Made by a program: the position numbers and the translations under genes. A stretch of DNA of 5,613 bases from an uncultured Actinomycetes bacterium (GTDB lineage: Bacteria; Actinomycetota; Actinomycetes; Nanopelagicales; Nanopelagicaceae). Each line of letters starts with the position of its first letter. Within the stretch, counting starts at the first letter, position 1. The notes below the pieces were generated by a model. That model was not told the origin of the DNA and did no database searches. It worked only from the letters and a program-made list of their open reading frames with translations. The DNA lies in contig CAIXPV010000138.1 in the NCBI GenBank assembly GCA_903921405.1, positions 1-5,613 of the forward strand, read 5' to 3'. Of this stretch, positions 1 through 5,049 are shown one piece after another.

Positions 1-1328
1 CGATCACGTGAGAGACCACCAGGTCCGAGCGCTGAAAGACGACGCTTGTGCGTTAGACCAGATAGTGGATTTGTTTGATCCATGAACTGCGACAACTGAG
101 AAGTTCCGAAGAACTCCTTAATTGATGCAACGACTGGACGAATGTTGATCAATGTCTGTGGCGTAATTGCCTCAACATCTTGAGTAGTCATACGTTCGCG
201 AACAACGCGCTCCATACGTGATAGACCGATGCGAACTTGATTCTGAATAAGTTCACCAACAGTACGCAAACGACGGTTACCGAAGTGATCGATATCGTCC
301 TTCTCTACGCGTACTTCACGGCCGTACTCCATCAATAGATCGCCGCGGTGAAGGGCTACCAAGTAGCGCAACGTTGCAACGATGTCAGAGATAGTTAGAA
401 GTGATCCCTTTAGCTCTAGATCAAGACCCAGCTTCTTATTAACCTTAAAGCGACCGACCTTAGCCAAGTCGTAACGCTTTGGGTTGAAGTAAAGGTTTTC
501 AATTAGGTTTTGTGCAGCTTCCTTCGTTGGAGGCTCACCGGGGCGTAGCTTGCGATAAATATCGAGCAGCGCTTCATCCTGTGTTTTAACAGTATCTTTT
601 TCAAGAGTTGCACGGATTGATTCGAAATCACCGAACTCTTCAAGAATCTGCTCTTCGCTCCAGCCAAGTGCCTTCAAGAAGACAGTTACTGATTGCTTAC
701 GCTTGCGGTCGATACGAACGCCAACAAGATCCTTCTTATCAACTTCAAATTCAAGCCAAGCGCCGCGGCTTGGAATTACCTTTGCAGTGAAGACATCTTT
801 ATCGGAAGTCTTCTCAATAATCTTTTCAAAGTAGACACCAGGTGAGCGAACAATCTGTGAAACAACGACGCGCTCGGTTCCATTAATTACGAAAGTTCCG
901 CGTGCAGTCATAACAGGGAAGTCACCCATAAATACTGTCTGAGATTTAATTTCACCAGTGATGTTGTTAGTGAACTCAGCAGTTACGAATAGTGGTTGCG
1001 AATATGTCATGTCGCGCTCTTTGCACTCATCGATTGAGTACTTAGGAGGCTCGAAACGGTGATCGCGGAATGTCAGACTCATAGTTCCCTGGAAATCTTC
1101 GATCGGTGAAATCTCTTCAAAGATTTCTTCCAGACCAGAAGTTGTAGGGATCTCTCCACGATTCATAGAATCGACTGCTGCAATGCGTGAGCGCCATGTA
1201 TCGTTGCCCAATAGCCAATCAACGCTTTCAACTTGCAACGCTAATAAGTTTGGAACTTCGAGAGGTTCACGGATCTTTGCGAAAGAAATTCGGCGTGGTG
1301 CTACTGATATTTTTTTAGACGCGGCCAA
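1..1328 (-). CDS. rpoB: RNA polymerase beta subunit, N-terminal 442 codons (3' end outside window)
   Basis: This encodes the beta subunit of the core RNA polymerase, which forms one side of the catalytic cleft. I read 442 codons with no stop from a TTG at 1328; the gene runs off the low end of the window. Landmarks are the N-terminal SFAKIREPLEVPNLLALQ (residues 15-32), GTFVINGTERVVVSQIVRSPG (about 144-164), and the complete rifampicin region SQLSQFMDQTNP...THKRRLSALGPGGL (410-439). Residues equivalent to E. coli Gln513, Asp516, His526, Arg529 and Ser531 are all wild type (Q414, D417, H427, R430, S432), so no classical resistance change is visible. TTG was chosen because GGAAGGA lies 6 nt upstream and the resulting N-terminus fits actinobacterial RpoB; no in-frame ATG gives a complete protein. 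Unlike the common rplL-rpoB arrangement, an SDR gene lies directly upstream. Identity is certain; only the exact start is slightly open. Confidence 0.98.
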   Translation of the reverse strand, partial: MAASKKISVAPRRISFAKIREPLEVPNLLALQVESVDWLLGNDTWRSRIAAVDSMNRGEIPTTSGLEEIFEEISPIEDFQGTMSLTFRDHRFEPPKYSIDECKERDMTYSQPLFVTAEFTNNITGEIKSQTVFMGDFPVMTARGTFVINGTERVVVSQIVRSPGVYFEKIIEKTSDKDVFTAKVIPSRGAWLEFEVDKKDLVGVRIDRKRKQSVTVFLKALGWSEEQILEEFGDFESIRATLEKDTVKTQDEALLDIYRKLRPGEPPTKEAAQNLIENLYFNPKRYDLAKVGRFKVNKKLGLDLELKGSLLTISDIVATLRYLVALHRGDLLMEYGREVRVEKDDIDHFGNRRLRTVGELIQNQVRIGLSRMERVVRERMTTQDVEAITPQTLINIRPVVASIKEFFGTSQLSQFMDQTNPLSGLTHKRRLSALGPGGLSRD

Positions 1329-1334
1329 GAGATG

Positions 1335-1341
1335 TCCTTCC
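1335..1341 (-). promoter_or_regulatory. Ribosome binding site deciding the rpoB TTG start
   Basis: The minus strand reads GGAAGGA, then CATCTC, then TTG. This is a good match to the anti-Shine-Dalgarno at a 6-nt spacing. It supports the non-ATG start at 1328, from which the conserved RpoB N-terminus follows without interruption. Confidence 0.8.
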
Positions 1342-1420
1342 AGACAATAAAGCGGGAACGCACAACTATTAGGTCTCAGCCGCTATATGCCCTGACCGTA
1401 TGATTTTTGCGCGAAGTTGA

Positions 1421-1450
1421 AGGGTATCGCCCACCCCTATCCCCTGTCCA
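1421..1450 (-). promoter_or_regulatory. Candidate rpoB promoter (TGGACA-18-TACCCT)
   Basis: In the 189-bp gap between the SDR stop and rpoB, the minus strand has TGGACA (1450-1445; 5 of 6 against TTGACA), an 18-bp spacer, and TACCCT (1426-1421), which fits the TANNNT -10 pattern of actinobacterial housekeeping promoters. Initiation would fall near 1414, leaving a leader of about 85 nt. The same -10 hexamer and spacer recur in front of rplJ, which raises confidence. The rest of the gap (1451-1517) has a weak hairpin after the SDR stop but no U-tract, so readthrough from the SDR gene into rpoB is possible. Confidence 0.5.
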
Positions 1451-1517
1451 ACCGAAGGCTTATACCTCTAATGGGCCGATTTGTCTGCCATTTGCCCAAA
1501 ATCTGGGGAAAGAGCAG

Positions 1518-2315
1518 TTACGCCGTAGCCAGATCCCAGACGTTCTCACCACGCAGAACTGCATCCGATCCGCCATCTATATAGATGTTTTGGCCCGTGG
1601 TGTGTGTGTTTTCGACGCTGGTCAGCCAGATTAGGAGCGAGGCCACGGCTTCAGGCTCCATAAATCCATTCAAAGGCATCGGCACCATCTGCAATATCCC
1701 GGTGACCGCCTCTGGTGTTGCGATCATGTCGGCGACCATAGGGGTCTTCACGATTCCTGGCCCAACGGCATTAAGGGGAATCCCCGCCCCGGCCCATTTC
1801 GCCTTTATCGATTCACGGCGTACCCACCTACTCAAAGCCCGTTTGGTAGATCCATAGATCAACTGCTCTGCCCCGCCGCCCGTGTTAACTAAACCCTGGG
1901 CAATTGCTAGGGCCTTTTCTTCATCATCGGCGCACATCGCGGCAACTAACTCTGGACTATTTGGCATTAAAGATGCCATGGAGCTAGTCATGGCTACACG
2001 TGGCGACTTTGACTGCGCCAGCGTTGGTAGAAGCTCATTGAGAAACTCTGTTACTCCAAAATAATTAACCGAGACTGTTGCGGCAATTGGATGCGCCAAT
2101 CCAGCACATGCAATGACGGCATCAATAGCTCCCCCTGAAAGTTCGATAGCTTTCTTAGCCGCATAAAGTCGGCCTGCCTTAGTGCTCAAATCGGCTTCGA
2201 TATCGGCGTTCTTAATATCAACGCCAATAACCCTGTGTCCAGCTGTTGTGAGCATCTTTGATGTTGCCGCGGCGATTCCGGAGGCAGTTCCTGTGACTAC
2301 ATATGTACGTGTCAT
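1518..2315 (-). CDS. Short-chain dehydrogenase/reductase, 3-alpha-hydroxysteroid dehydrogenase/carbonyl reductase-like
   Basis: This is a 265-residue classical SDR, a soluble NAD(P)(H)-dependent alcohol/ketone oxidoreductase with a Rossmann fold. The nucleotide motif is TGTASGIA (residues 8-15), with Ala in place of the usual third Gly. Asp33 after the second strand suggests NAD(H) preference. CAG (70-72) replaces the usual NAG. The catalytic set is Asn84 (VNYFG), Ser111/Ser112 (TSSMAS), Tyr154 and Lys158 (YGSTK). Ser-to-Tyr spacing is about 42 residues instead of about 13, an insertion known from Comamonas testosteroni 3-alpha-HSD/carbonyl reductase, which this protein also resembles at the N-terminus (AGHRVIGVDI, IEADLST) and C-terminus (YIDGGSDAV). 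The substrate cannot be read from sequence; a steroid, aromatic alcohol (coniferyl-alcohol dehydrogenase-like) or other carbonyl is possible. I prefer ATG at 2315, which puts the glycine motif at the normal distance; an in-frame GTG at 2348 would add 11 residues. GC is somewhat higher than in the neighbours. Confidence 0.9.
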   Translation of the reverse strand: MTRTYVVTGTASGIAAATSKMLTTAGHRVIGVDIKNADIEADLSTKAGRLYAAKKAIELSGGAIDAVIACAGLAHPIAATVSVNYFGVTEFLNELLPTLAQSKSPRVAMTSSMASLMPNSPELVAAMCADDEEKALAIAQGLVNTGGGAEQLIYGSTKRALSRWVRRESIKAKWAGAGIPLNAVGPGIVKTPMVADMIATPEAVTGILQMVPMPLNGFMEPEAVASLLIWLTSVENTHTTGQNIYIDGGSDAVLRGENVWDLATA

Positions 2316-2354
2316 GATGACTTCTCTCTGTCCAAATATGAATTTCACTTGTAC

Positions 2355-2382
2355 ATAATGACCGTACTCCTACATGCGCTAA
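2355..2382 (-). promoter_or_regulatory. Weak candidate promoter of the SDR gene
   Basis: The minus strand has CATTAT (2360-2355; 4 of 6 against TATAAT), with TTAGCG 16 bp upstream (2382-2377) as a poor -35. Initiation would fall near 2348, which fits translation from the ATG at 2315 with a short leader. The strong rplL terminator just upstream implies that a promoter must exist in about 2316-2419, but this exact placement is tentative. Confidence 0.25.
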
Positions 2383-2389
2383 TAAGCGC
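2376..2389. promoter_or_regulatory. Small palindrome upstream of the SDR gene, possible operator
   Basis: GCGCT-AATA-AGCGC is a perfect 5-bp inverted repeat with a 4-bp spacer. It overlaps the candidate -35 region of the SDR gene. This position would suit a repressor, but no regulator gene lies in the window and a repeat this short can occur by chance. Confidence 0.2.
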
Positions 2390-2419
2390 CGAGAGTTACA
2401 TCACCTACTTTCTTCAAAG

Positions 2420-2455
2420 AAAAAACCCCGCTCGGCACTTGGCCAAGCGGGGTTT
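2420..2455 (-). terminator. Strong intrinsic terminator after rplL
   Basis: In the minus-strand RNA, AAACCCCGCTUGGC pairs with GCCGAGCGGGGUUU around the loop CAAGU, followed directly by more U (six in a row in total). The 14-bp stem contains one G-U pair that would be a C-A mismatch in the opposite RNA, so it is built for the minus direction. It lies 12 nt beyond the rplL stop and separates rplJL from the SDR gene and rpoB. Confidence 0.9.
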
Positions 2456-2466
2456 CTCTGACGAAA

Positions 2467-2850
2467 TTACTTGATTGTGACTGTTGCGCCAGCTGCCTCT
2501 AGAGCTGCCTTTGCCTTGTCTGCTGTCTCCTTGTTGACCTTCTCGAGAAGAACAGTTGGGCATGCATCTACAAGATCCTTCGCTTCTTTCAAGCCAAGGC
2601 TTGAATTTAGTCCGCGAACTTCCTTGATTACTGCAATCTTTGATGAACCAGCGGCTTCAAGAACGACTGAGAACTCGTCCTGTGCTGCTTCTGCGCCGCC
2701 GGCGGCTGCGCCACCTGCTGCTGCAGCTGCTACTGGAGCAGCTGCTGTTACGTCGAACTCAGTTTCGAATGACTTAACGAACTCTGAGAGCTCGACCAAT
2801 GTCATTTCCTTGAACTGTGCCAATAGGTCTTCTGTATTGAGCTTTGCCAT
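2467..2850 (-). CDS. rplL: 50S ribosomal protein L7/L12
   Basis: L7/L12 is the multi-copy stalk protein that recruits and activates the translational GTPases EF-Tu, EF-G and IF2. At 127 residues it has normal length. The N-terminal dimerisation and L10-binding helices (1-34, with TLVELSEFVKSFE) are followed by an Ala/Gly-rich hinge (about 36-57) and the globular C-terminal domain (58-127). That domain carries VLEAAG (63-68), the conserved GLKEAKDLVD (86-95) and a typical end, GATVTIK. Its AGAAGGA ribosome binding site (2866-2860) sits inside the last codons of rplJ, and only 5 bp separate the rplJ stop from the ATG. The two genes are therefore almost certainly co-transcribed, and translation may be coupled. 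Control should come from the rplJ leader. A Cys at residue 97 in the C-terminal domain is a minor oddity. Confidence 0.98.
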   Translation of the reverse strand: MAKLNTEDLLAQFKEMTLVELSEFVKSFETEFDVTAAAPVAAAAAGGAAAGGAEAAQDEFSVVLEAAGSSKIAVIKEVRGLNSSLGLKEAKDLVDACPTVLLEKVNKETADKAKAALEAAGATVTIK

Positions 2851-2855
2851 ATTCG

Positions 2856-3500
2856 TTATTCCTTCTCTTCTGTTTCTGGGGTTACTTCTTCGGTTACTGC
2901 GGTTACTTCGGTTACTTCAATTACGTCCGTAGTCACAGCTTCAGCTGGAACCTCGGACACAGCATCGATTGTTGCTGGCTCGGACACCTCTGCCACAGCA
3001 TTATTTGAAGTTGTTTCGGAGATTTCAAGCTTGATACGGAGAGCATCGAATACACGAGCCGCCTTAGCAAGCGATCCCTTCATAGCGCCAGCAAGCTTTG
3101 CAAGAAGAACCTCACGAGATTCAAGATTTGCAAGCTGCATAAGCTCTTCTTTAGAAACTGCTTTGCCTTCGTAGATTCCGCCCTTGATGACAAGGGATGG
3201 ATTCTCTTTAGCGAAATCGCGCAGGCTCTTAGCCGCGTCGATTGGATCTCCATTAATGAATGCAACGGCAGATGGTCCAACAAGTAGATCTGGTGAAAGA
3301 TCAACGCCAGCATTCTTTGCTGCAATCTTTGTAAGAGTGTTCTTCACAACTGCGTACTTGGTCGTAGTGCCAAGTGCACGGCGAAGTTGTTTCATCGAAG
3401 TCACGGATAGTCCGCGATACTCGGTGAGAACTGTTGCTGTAGCTGTACGGAAATCTTCCGTTAACTCTGCAACTGCTTTTTCTTTATCTGGGCGAGCCAT
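2856..3500 (-). CDS. rplJ: 50S ribosomal protein L10 with long acidic C-terminal tail
   Basis: L10 (P0) anchors L12 dimers to 23S rRNA helix 42-44 near L11, forming the base of the stalk. The 214 residues begin MARPDKEKAVAEL. The RNA-binding globular domain covers about 1-130 (EYRGLSV at 27-33, VVKNTLTKIA at 51-60, GPSAVAF at 75-81). The long helix that holds L12 is at about 135-162 (LAGAMKGSLAKAARVFDAL). Residues 163-214 form an extra tail of E, V, T, A and S with repeated EVT/VTE units; most L10 proteins end near 165-175. ATG at 3500 is preferred because AGGAAAGGTGA (3516-3506) sits 5 nt upstream; the in-frame GTG at 3509 lies inside that ribosome binding site. The gene has its own promoter and a long structured leader. 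rplL follows after 5 bp. Confidence 0.97.
   Translation of the reverse strand: MARPDKEKAVAELTEDFRTATATVLTEYRGLSVTSMKQLRRALGTTTKYAVVKNTLTKIAAKNAGVDLSPDLLVGPSAVAFINGDPIDAAKSLRDFAKENPSLVIKGGIYEGKAVSKEELMQLANLESREVLLAKLAGAMKGSLAKAARVFDALRIKLEISETTSNNAVAEVSEPATIDAVSEVPAEAVTTDVIEVTEVTAVTEEVTPETEEKE
2880..2918 (-). repeat. Short 9-bp tandem repeats in the rplJ 3' end
   Basis: On the plus strand GGTTACTTC occurs at 2880, 2901 and 2910, with a diverged copy GGTTACTG at 2892. The in-frame unit encodes the EVT-type repeats of the L10 tail (about residues 194-207). The unit is a multiple of three, so gain or loss of copies would keep the frame. Confidence 0.75.
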
Positions 3501-3539
3501 TCGGTTCACCTTTCCTGGTACTTAGCGACTTCAGGAAAT

Positions 3540-3571
3540 AAAAAAATCCGAGACGCGTAGCGCCACGGATT
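3540..3571 (-). terminator. Leader-internal intrinsic terminator (attenuator) of rplJ
   Basis: The minus-strand RNA folds as AAUCCG-U-GGCGC, loop UAC, GCGUC-U-CGGAUU. That gives 11 pairs including one G-U, with one U-U mismatch, and a run of U extends through 3540. It ends about 40 nt before the rplJ ATG, so it would stop transcription before the gene. The terminator shares its central bases with the antiterminator, so only one can form. Confidence 0.7.
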
Positions 3572-3589
3572 AATGTGAACACCTACGCG
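3554..3589 (-). promoter_or_regulatory. Antiterminator hairpin in the rplJ leader
   Basis: CGCGUAG (3589-3583) is perfectly complementary to CUACGCG (3560-3554). The second arm takes the terminator loop and most of its descending arm, so pairing here blocks terminator formation and lets transcription enter rplJ. Confidence 0.6.
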
Positions 3590-3660
3590 GGTTGAGATTT
3601 CCTCATTTAATGAATCAGCCTTGCGGTTGATCCAGACCTGCGGTCTTTGGTTATGAACAG

Positions 3661-3690
3661 AGGGTAAGGCGTGAGGCCTTTCCCGGTCAA
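3661..3690 (-). promoter_or_regulatory. Candidate rplJL promoter (TTGACC-18-TACCCT)
   Basis: TTGACC (3690-3685), an 18-bp spacer and TACCCT (3666-3661) lie just downstream of the rplA terminator and upstream of the leader. The -35 matches 5 of 6 against TTGACA and the -10 fits TANNNT. The -10 hexamer and spacer length are identical to those in the candidate rpoB promoter. Confidence 0.65.
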
Positions 3691-3705
3691 ATCCCTCTTT
3701 TAACT

Positions 3706-3775
3706 AAAAAAGCTTGGGGGCTGCGTAGAAATCCTCAATTAAGGCGATTTCCAAGCAGCTTCCCCAAGCTTTTTT
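3706..3775 (-). terminator. Large symmetric terminator hairpin after rplA
   Basis: In the minus RNA, AAAAAAGCUUGGGG-AA-GCUGC pairs with GCAGC-CCCCAAGCUUUUUU, and an inner stem GAAAUC/GAUUUC closes the apical loop. It starts 10 nt after the rplA stop and ends in a U-run, so it should end the nusG-rplK-rplA transcript. Because A- and T-runs flank both sides, it could work in both directions, though no plus-strand gene is visible. Confidence 0.88.
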
Positions 3776-3785
3776 ACTGAAGGTC

Positions 3786-4490
3786 TTAGTTAGCTACAGG
3801 CTCACGAACGAGGTTTGGATCAACTGCAATTCCAGGTCCCATCGTCGTTGAAATAACTGCCTTTTGAATATAGCGACCCTTTGAAGAGTTTGGCTTTGCA
3901 CGAAGGATCTCTTCCATCGCCGCTGCGTAGTTCTCAGCTAGCTGCTCGGCAGTAAATGAAACCTTGCCGATTAGGAAGTGAAGATTTGAGTTCTTATCAA
4001 CGCGGAATTCAATCTTTCCACCCTTGATATCGGTAACTGCTTTAGCAACATCTGTTGTAACAGTTCCAGTCTTTGGGTTTGGCATCAAGCCACGAGGTCC
4101 AAGAACCTTTCCAAGGCGACCGACCTTACCCATGAGATCTGGAGTTGCAACGACTGCATCGTAATCAAGACGGCCCTTTGAAACTTCTTCGATTAGCTCG
4201 TCGCCACCAACAATGTCAGCACCTGCTGCACGTGCAGCATCGGCCTTGTCTCCGTTAGCAAATACCAAAACGCGAGCAGTCTTTCCTGTTCCGTGTGGCA
4301 AGTTAACAGTTGAGCGGATTGCTTGATCGGCCTTCTTTGGATCAACACCGAGTACTAATGCAACTTCAATAGATGCGTTGTACTTAACAGTTGATGTCTC
4401 TTTAGCAAGTGTTACTGCTTGAAGCGGGGTGTAAAGGTGATCTTTAGTTACCTTTGCCGCGGCTTCGTTATATTTCTTTGAGCGCTTCAT
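3786..4490 (-). CDS. rplA: 50S ribosomal protein L1
   Basis: L1 binds 23S rRNA helices 76-78 to form the mobile L1 stalk, which helps deacylated tRNA leave the E site. It also represses its own operon by binding mRNA. The protein is 234 residues, the normal length. The conserved L1 signature GPRGLMPNPKTGT is at 131-143, followed by GGKIEFRVDKNSNLHFLIGK (157-176) in domain I and STTMGPGIAVDP near the end. The inserted domain II spans about 67-155. ATG at 4490 (MKRSKKYNEAA) was chosen because AGAGGA lies 5 nt upstream; an in-frame upstream start at 4544 would add 18 residues translated from the candidate L1 operator and is not family-like. It follows rplK by 89 bp, and a strong terminator follows it. 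Confidence 0.98.
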   Translation of the reverse strand: MKRSKKYNEAAAKVTKDHLYTPLQAVTLAKETSTVKYNASIEVALVLGVDPKKADQAIRSTVNLPHGTGKTARVLVFANGDKADAARAAGADIVGGDELIEEVSKGRLDYDAVVATPDLMGKVGRLGKVLGPRGLMPNPKTGTVTTDVAKAVTDIKGGKIEFRVDKNSNLHFLIGKVSFTAEQLAENYAAAMEEILRAKPNSSKGRYIQKAVISTTMGPGIAVDPNLVREPVAN

Positions 4491-4513
4491 TTCATTCCTC
4501 TTCTTATAAGGCT

Positions 4514-4545
4514 TGTGGTTAACGGACCAGCGAGGTCCTCCCACA
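4514..4545 (-). promoter_or_regulatory. Candidate L1-binding RNA operator upstream of rplA
   Basis: The minus RNA folds as UGUGG-GA-GGACC, loop UCGCU, GGUCC-GUUAA-CCACA. Two 5-bp helices are separated by an asymmetric internal loop (GA opposite GUUAA). This is the general layout of known L1 targets in 23S rRNA and in L1 operon mRNAs, where helices flank an asymmetric loop. It lies 24 nt before the rplA ATG, a suitable place for translational autorepression. L1 binding is inferred; the fold is seen directly. Confidence 0.5.
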
Positions 4546-4570
4546 TCTCCTTCTCACGGTGAGAAAGAGA
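4546..4570 (-). other. Stable 11-bp hairpin in the rplK-rplA spacer
   Basis: The RNA UCUCUUUCUCA-CCG-UGAGAAGGAGA forms 11 pairs, one of them U-G, immediately 5' of the candidate L1 operator. No U-run follows it in the minus direction, so it is not a normal terminator for this operon. On the plus strand a T-rich stretch follows, but the stem then has a C-A mismatch. It may be an mRNA processing or stability element or may help the operator fold. Confidence 0.5.
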
Positions 4571-4579
4571 AATTTTTAT

Positions 4580-5011
4580 TTATCCGTTAGTTGTGATTCC
4601 CATTGAACGTGCAGTTCCAGCGATGATGCGTGATGCAGCGTCGATGTCATTTGCATTTAGGTCATCCATCTTAAGCTTTGCAATTTCAGCAACTTGAGCC
4701 ATGGTGATGTTTGCAACCTTGGTCTTGTGTGGAACAGCAGAACCCTTTTCAACGCCAGCTGCCTTCAGGATCAAACGTGATGCTGGAGGTGTTTTGGTGA
4801 TGAATGTGAAAGAGCGATCTTCGTAGACAGTGATCTCTACTGGAATGATCTGACCCTTTTGAGACTCCGTTGCAGCGTTGTATGCCTTAACGAACTCCAT
4901 GATGTTGACACCATGCTGGCCAAGAGCAGGACCGACTGGTGGAGCAGGTGTTGCTGCGCCAGCCTGGATCTGCAACTTAATGAAGCCGGTTGCCTTCTTC
5001 TTTGGTGCCAT
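4580..5011 (-). CDS. rplK: 50S ribosomal protein L11
   Basis: L11 binds the GTPase-associated centre of 23S rRNA (helices 43-44), near L10-L12. The family is also the target region of thiostrepton-type antibiotics and is needed for RelA-type stringent signalling. The 143-residue length is standard. The N-terminal domain has the proline-rich linker PAPPVGPALGQHGVNI (22-37). The C-terminal RNA-binding domain carries PPASRLILKAAG (75-86) and ends with the L11 signature KMDDLNANDIDAASRIIAGTA (113-133). The ATG at 5011 has GAGGA 6 nt upstream. It lies 38 bp after nusG and 89 bp before rplA, so the three are most likely one transcript. Confidence 0.98.
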   Translation of the reverse strand: MAPKKKATGFIKLQIQAGAATPAPPVGPALGQHGVNIMEFVKAYNAATESQKGQIIPVEITVYEDRSFTFITKTPPASRLILKAAGVEKGSAVPHKTKVANITMAQVAEIAKLKMDDLNANDIDAASRIIAGTARSMGITTNG

Positions 5012-5049
5012 TTCTTGTCCTCTTTTTTCTTATCGTTTACTAGTGGTAA

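Larger units (their letters stand above)
3510..3655 (-). ncRNA. rplJ (L10) leader RNA, likely L10(L12)-responsive attenuator
   Basis: About 150 nt of untranslated RNA lie between the candidate rplJ promoter and the gene. In RNA order it shows AGACC-GCA-GGUCU (about 3644-3632), a weaker hairpin AUCAACC-GCAA-GGCUGAU, then an antiterminator pairing (3583-3589 with 3554-3560) that overlaps a U-tailed terminator hairpin (3545-3571). L10 leaders that bind L10-L12 and control rplJL are established in E. coli (translation) and Bacillus subtilis (attenuation); the arrangement here matches the attenuation type. I could not identify the L10-binding kink-turn with confidence, so the ligand is inferred from position. 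Confidence 0.65.

Noticed and set aside
3..95. Thr at the position of E. coli RpoB Asn518 in the rifampicin region, as a possible resistance change
   Set aside because: Thr is a natural residue here in other bacteria (for example Bacillus), and the key positions Q513, D516, H526, R529 and S531 are wild type.
1484..1517. Hairpin after the SDR stop as a terminator
   Set aside because: Only a short, interrupted stem (TTTCCC with GGGCAAA) is present, with no U-run after it.
1585..1857. Plus-strand open frame inside the SDR gene
   Set aside because: The opposite strand encodes a complete SDR with catalytic residues; this frame shows no recognisable family and is a shadow.
2316..2348. Upstream GTG start for the SDR gene (11 extra residues)
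   Set aside because: The glycine motif would sit too far from the N-terminus for this family, and the candidate transcription start falls near 2348; the ATG at 2315 is preferred.
2438..2448. CRISPR-like or mobile-element inverted repeat at the rplL terminator
   Set aside because: A single hairpin with a U-tract right after rplL is fully explained as an intrinsic terminator; no repeats or transposase are nearby.
2471..2932. Long plus-strand open frame opposite rplL and the rplJ tail, with Leu/Arg repeats
   Set aside because: It is antisense to two certain ribosomal protein genes, and its repeats are just the reverse reading of the L10 tail repeats.
3080..3325. Second minus-strand frame of 81 residues inside rplJ
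   Set aside because: It lies in another frame of a certain L10 gene and has no family resemblance.
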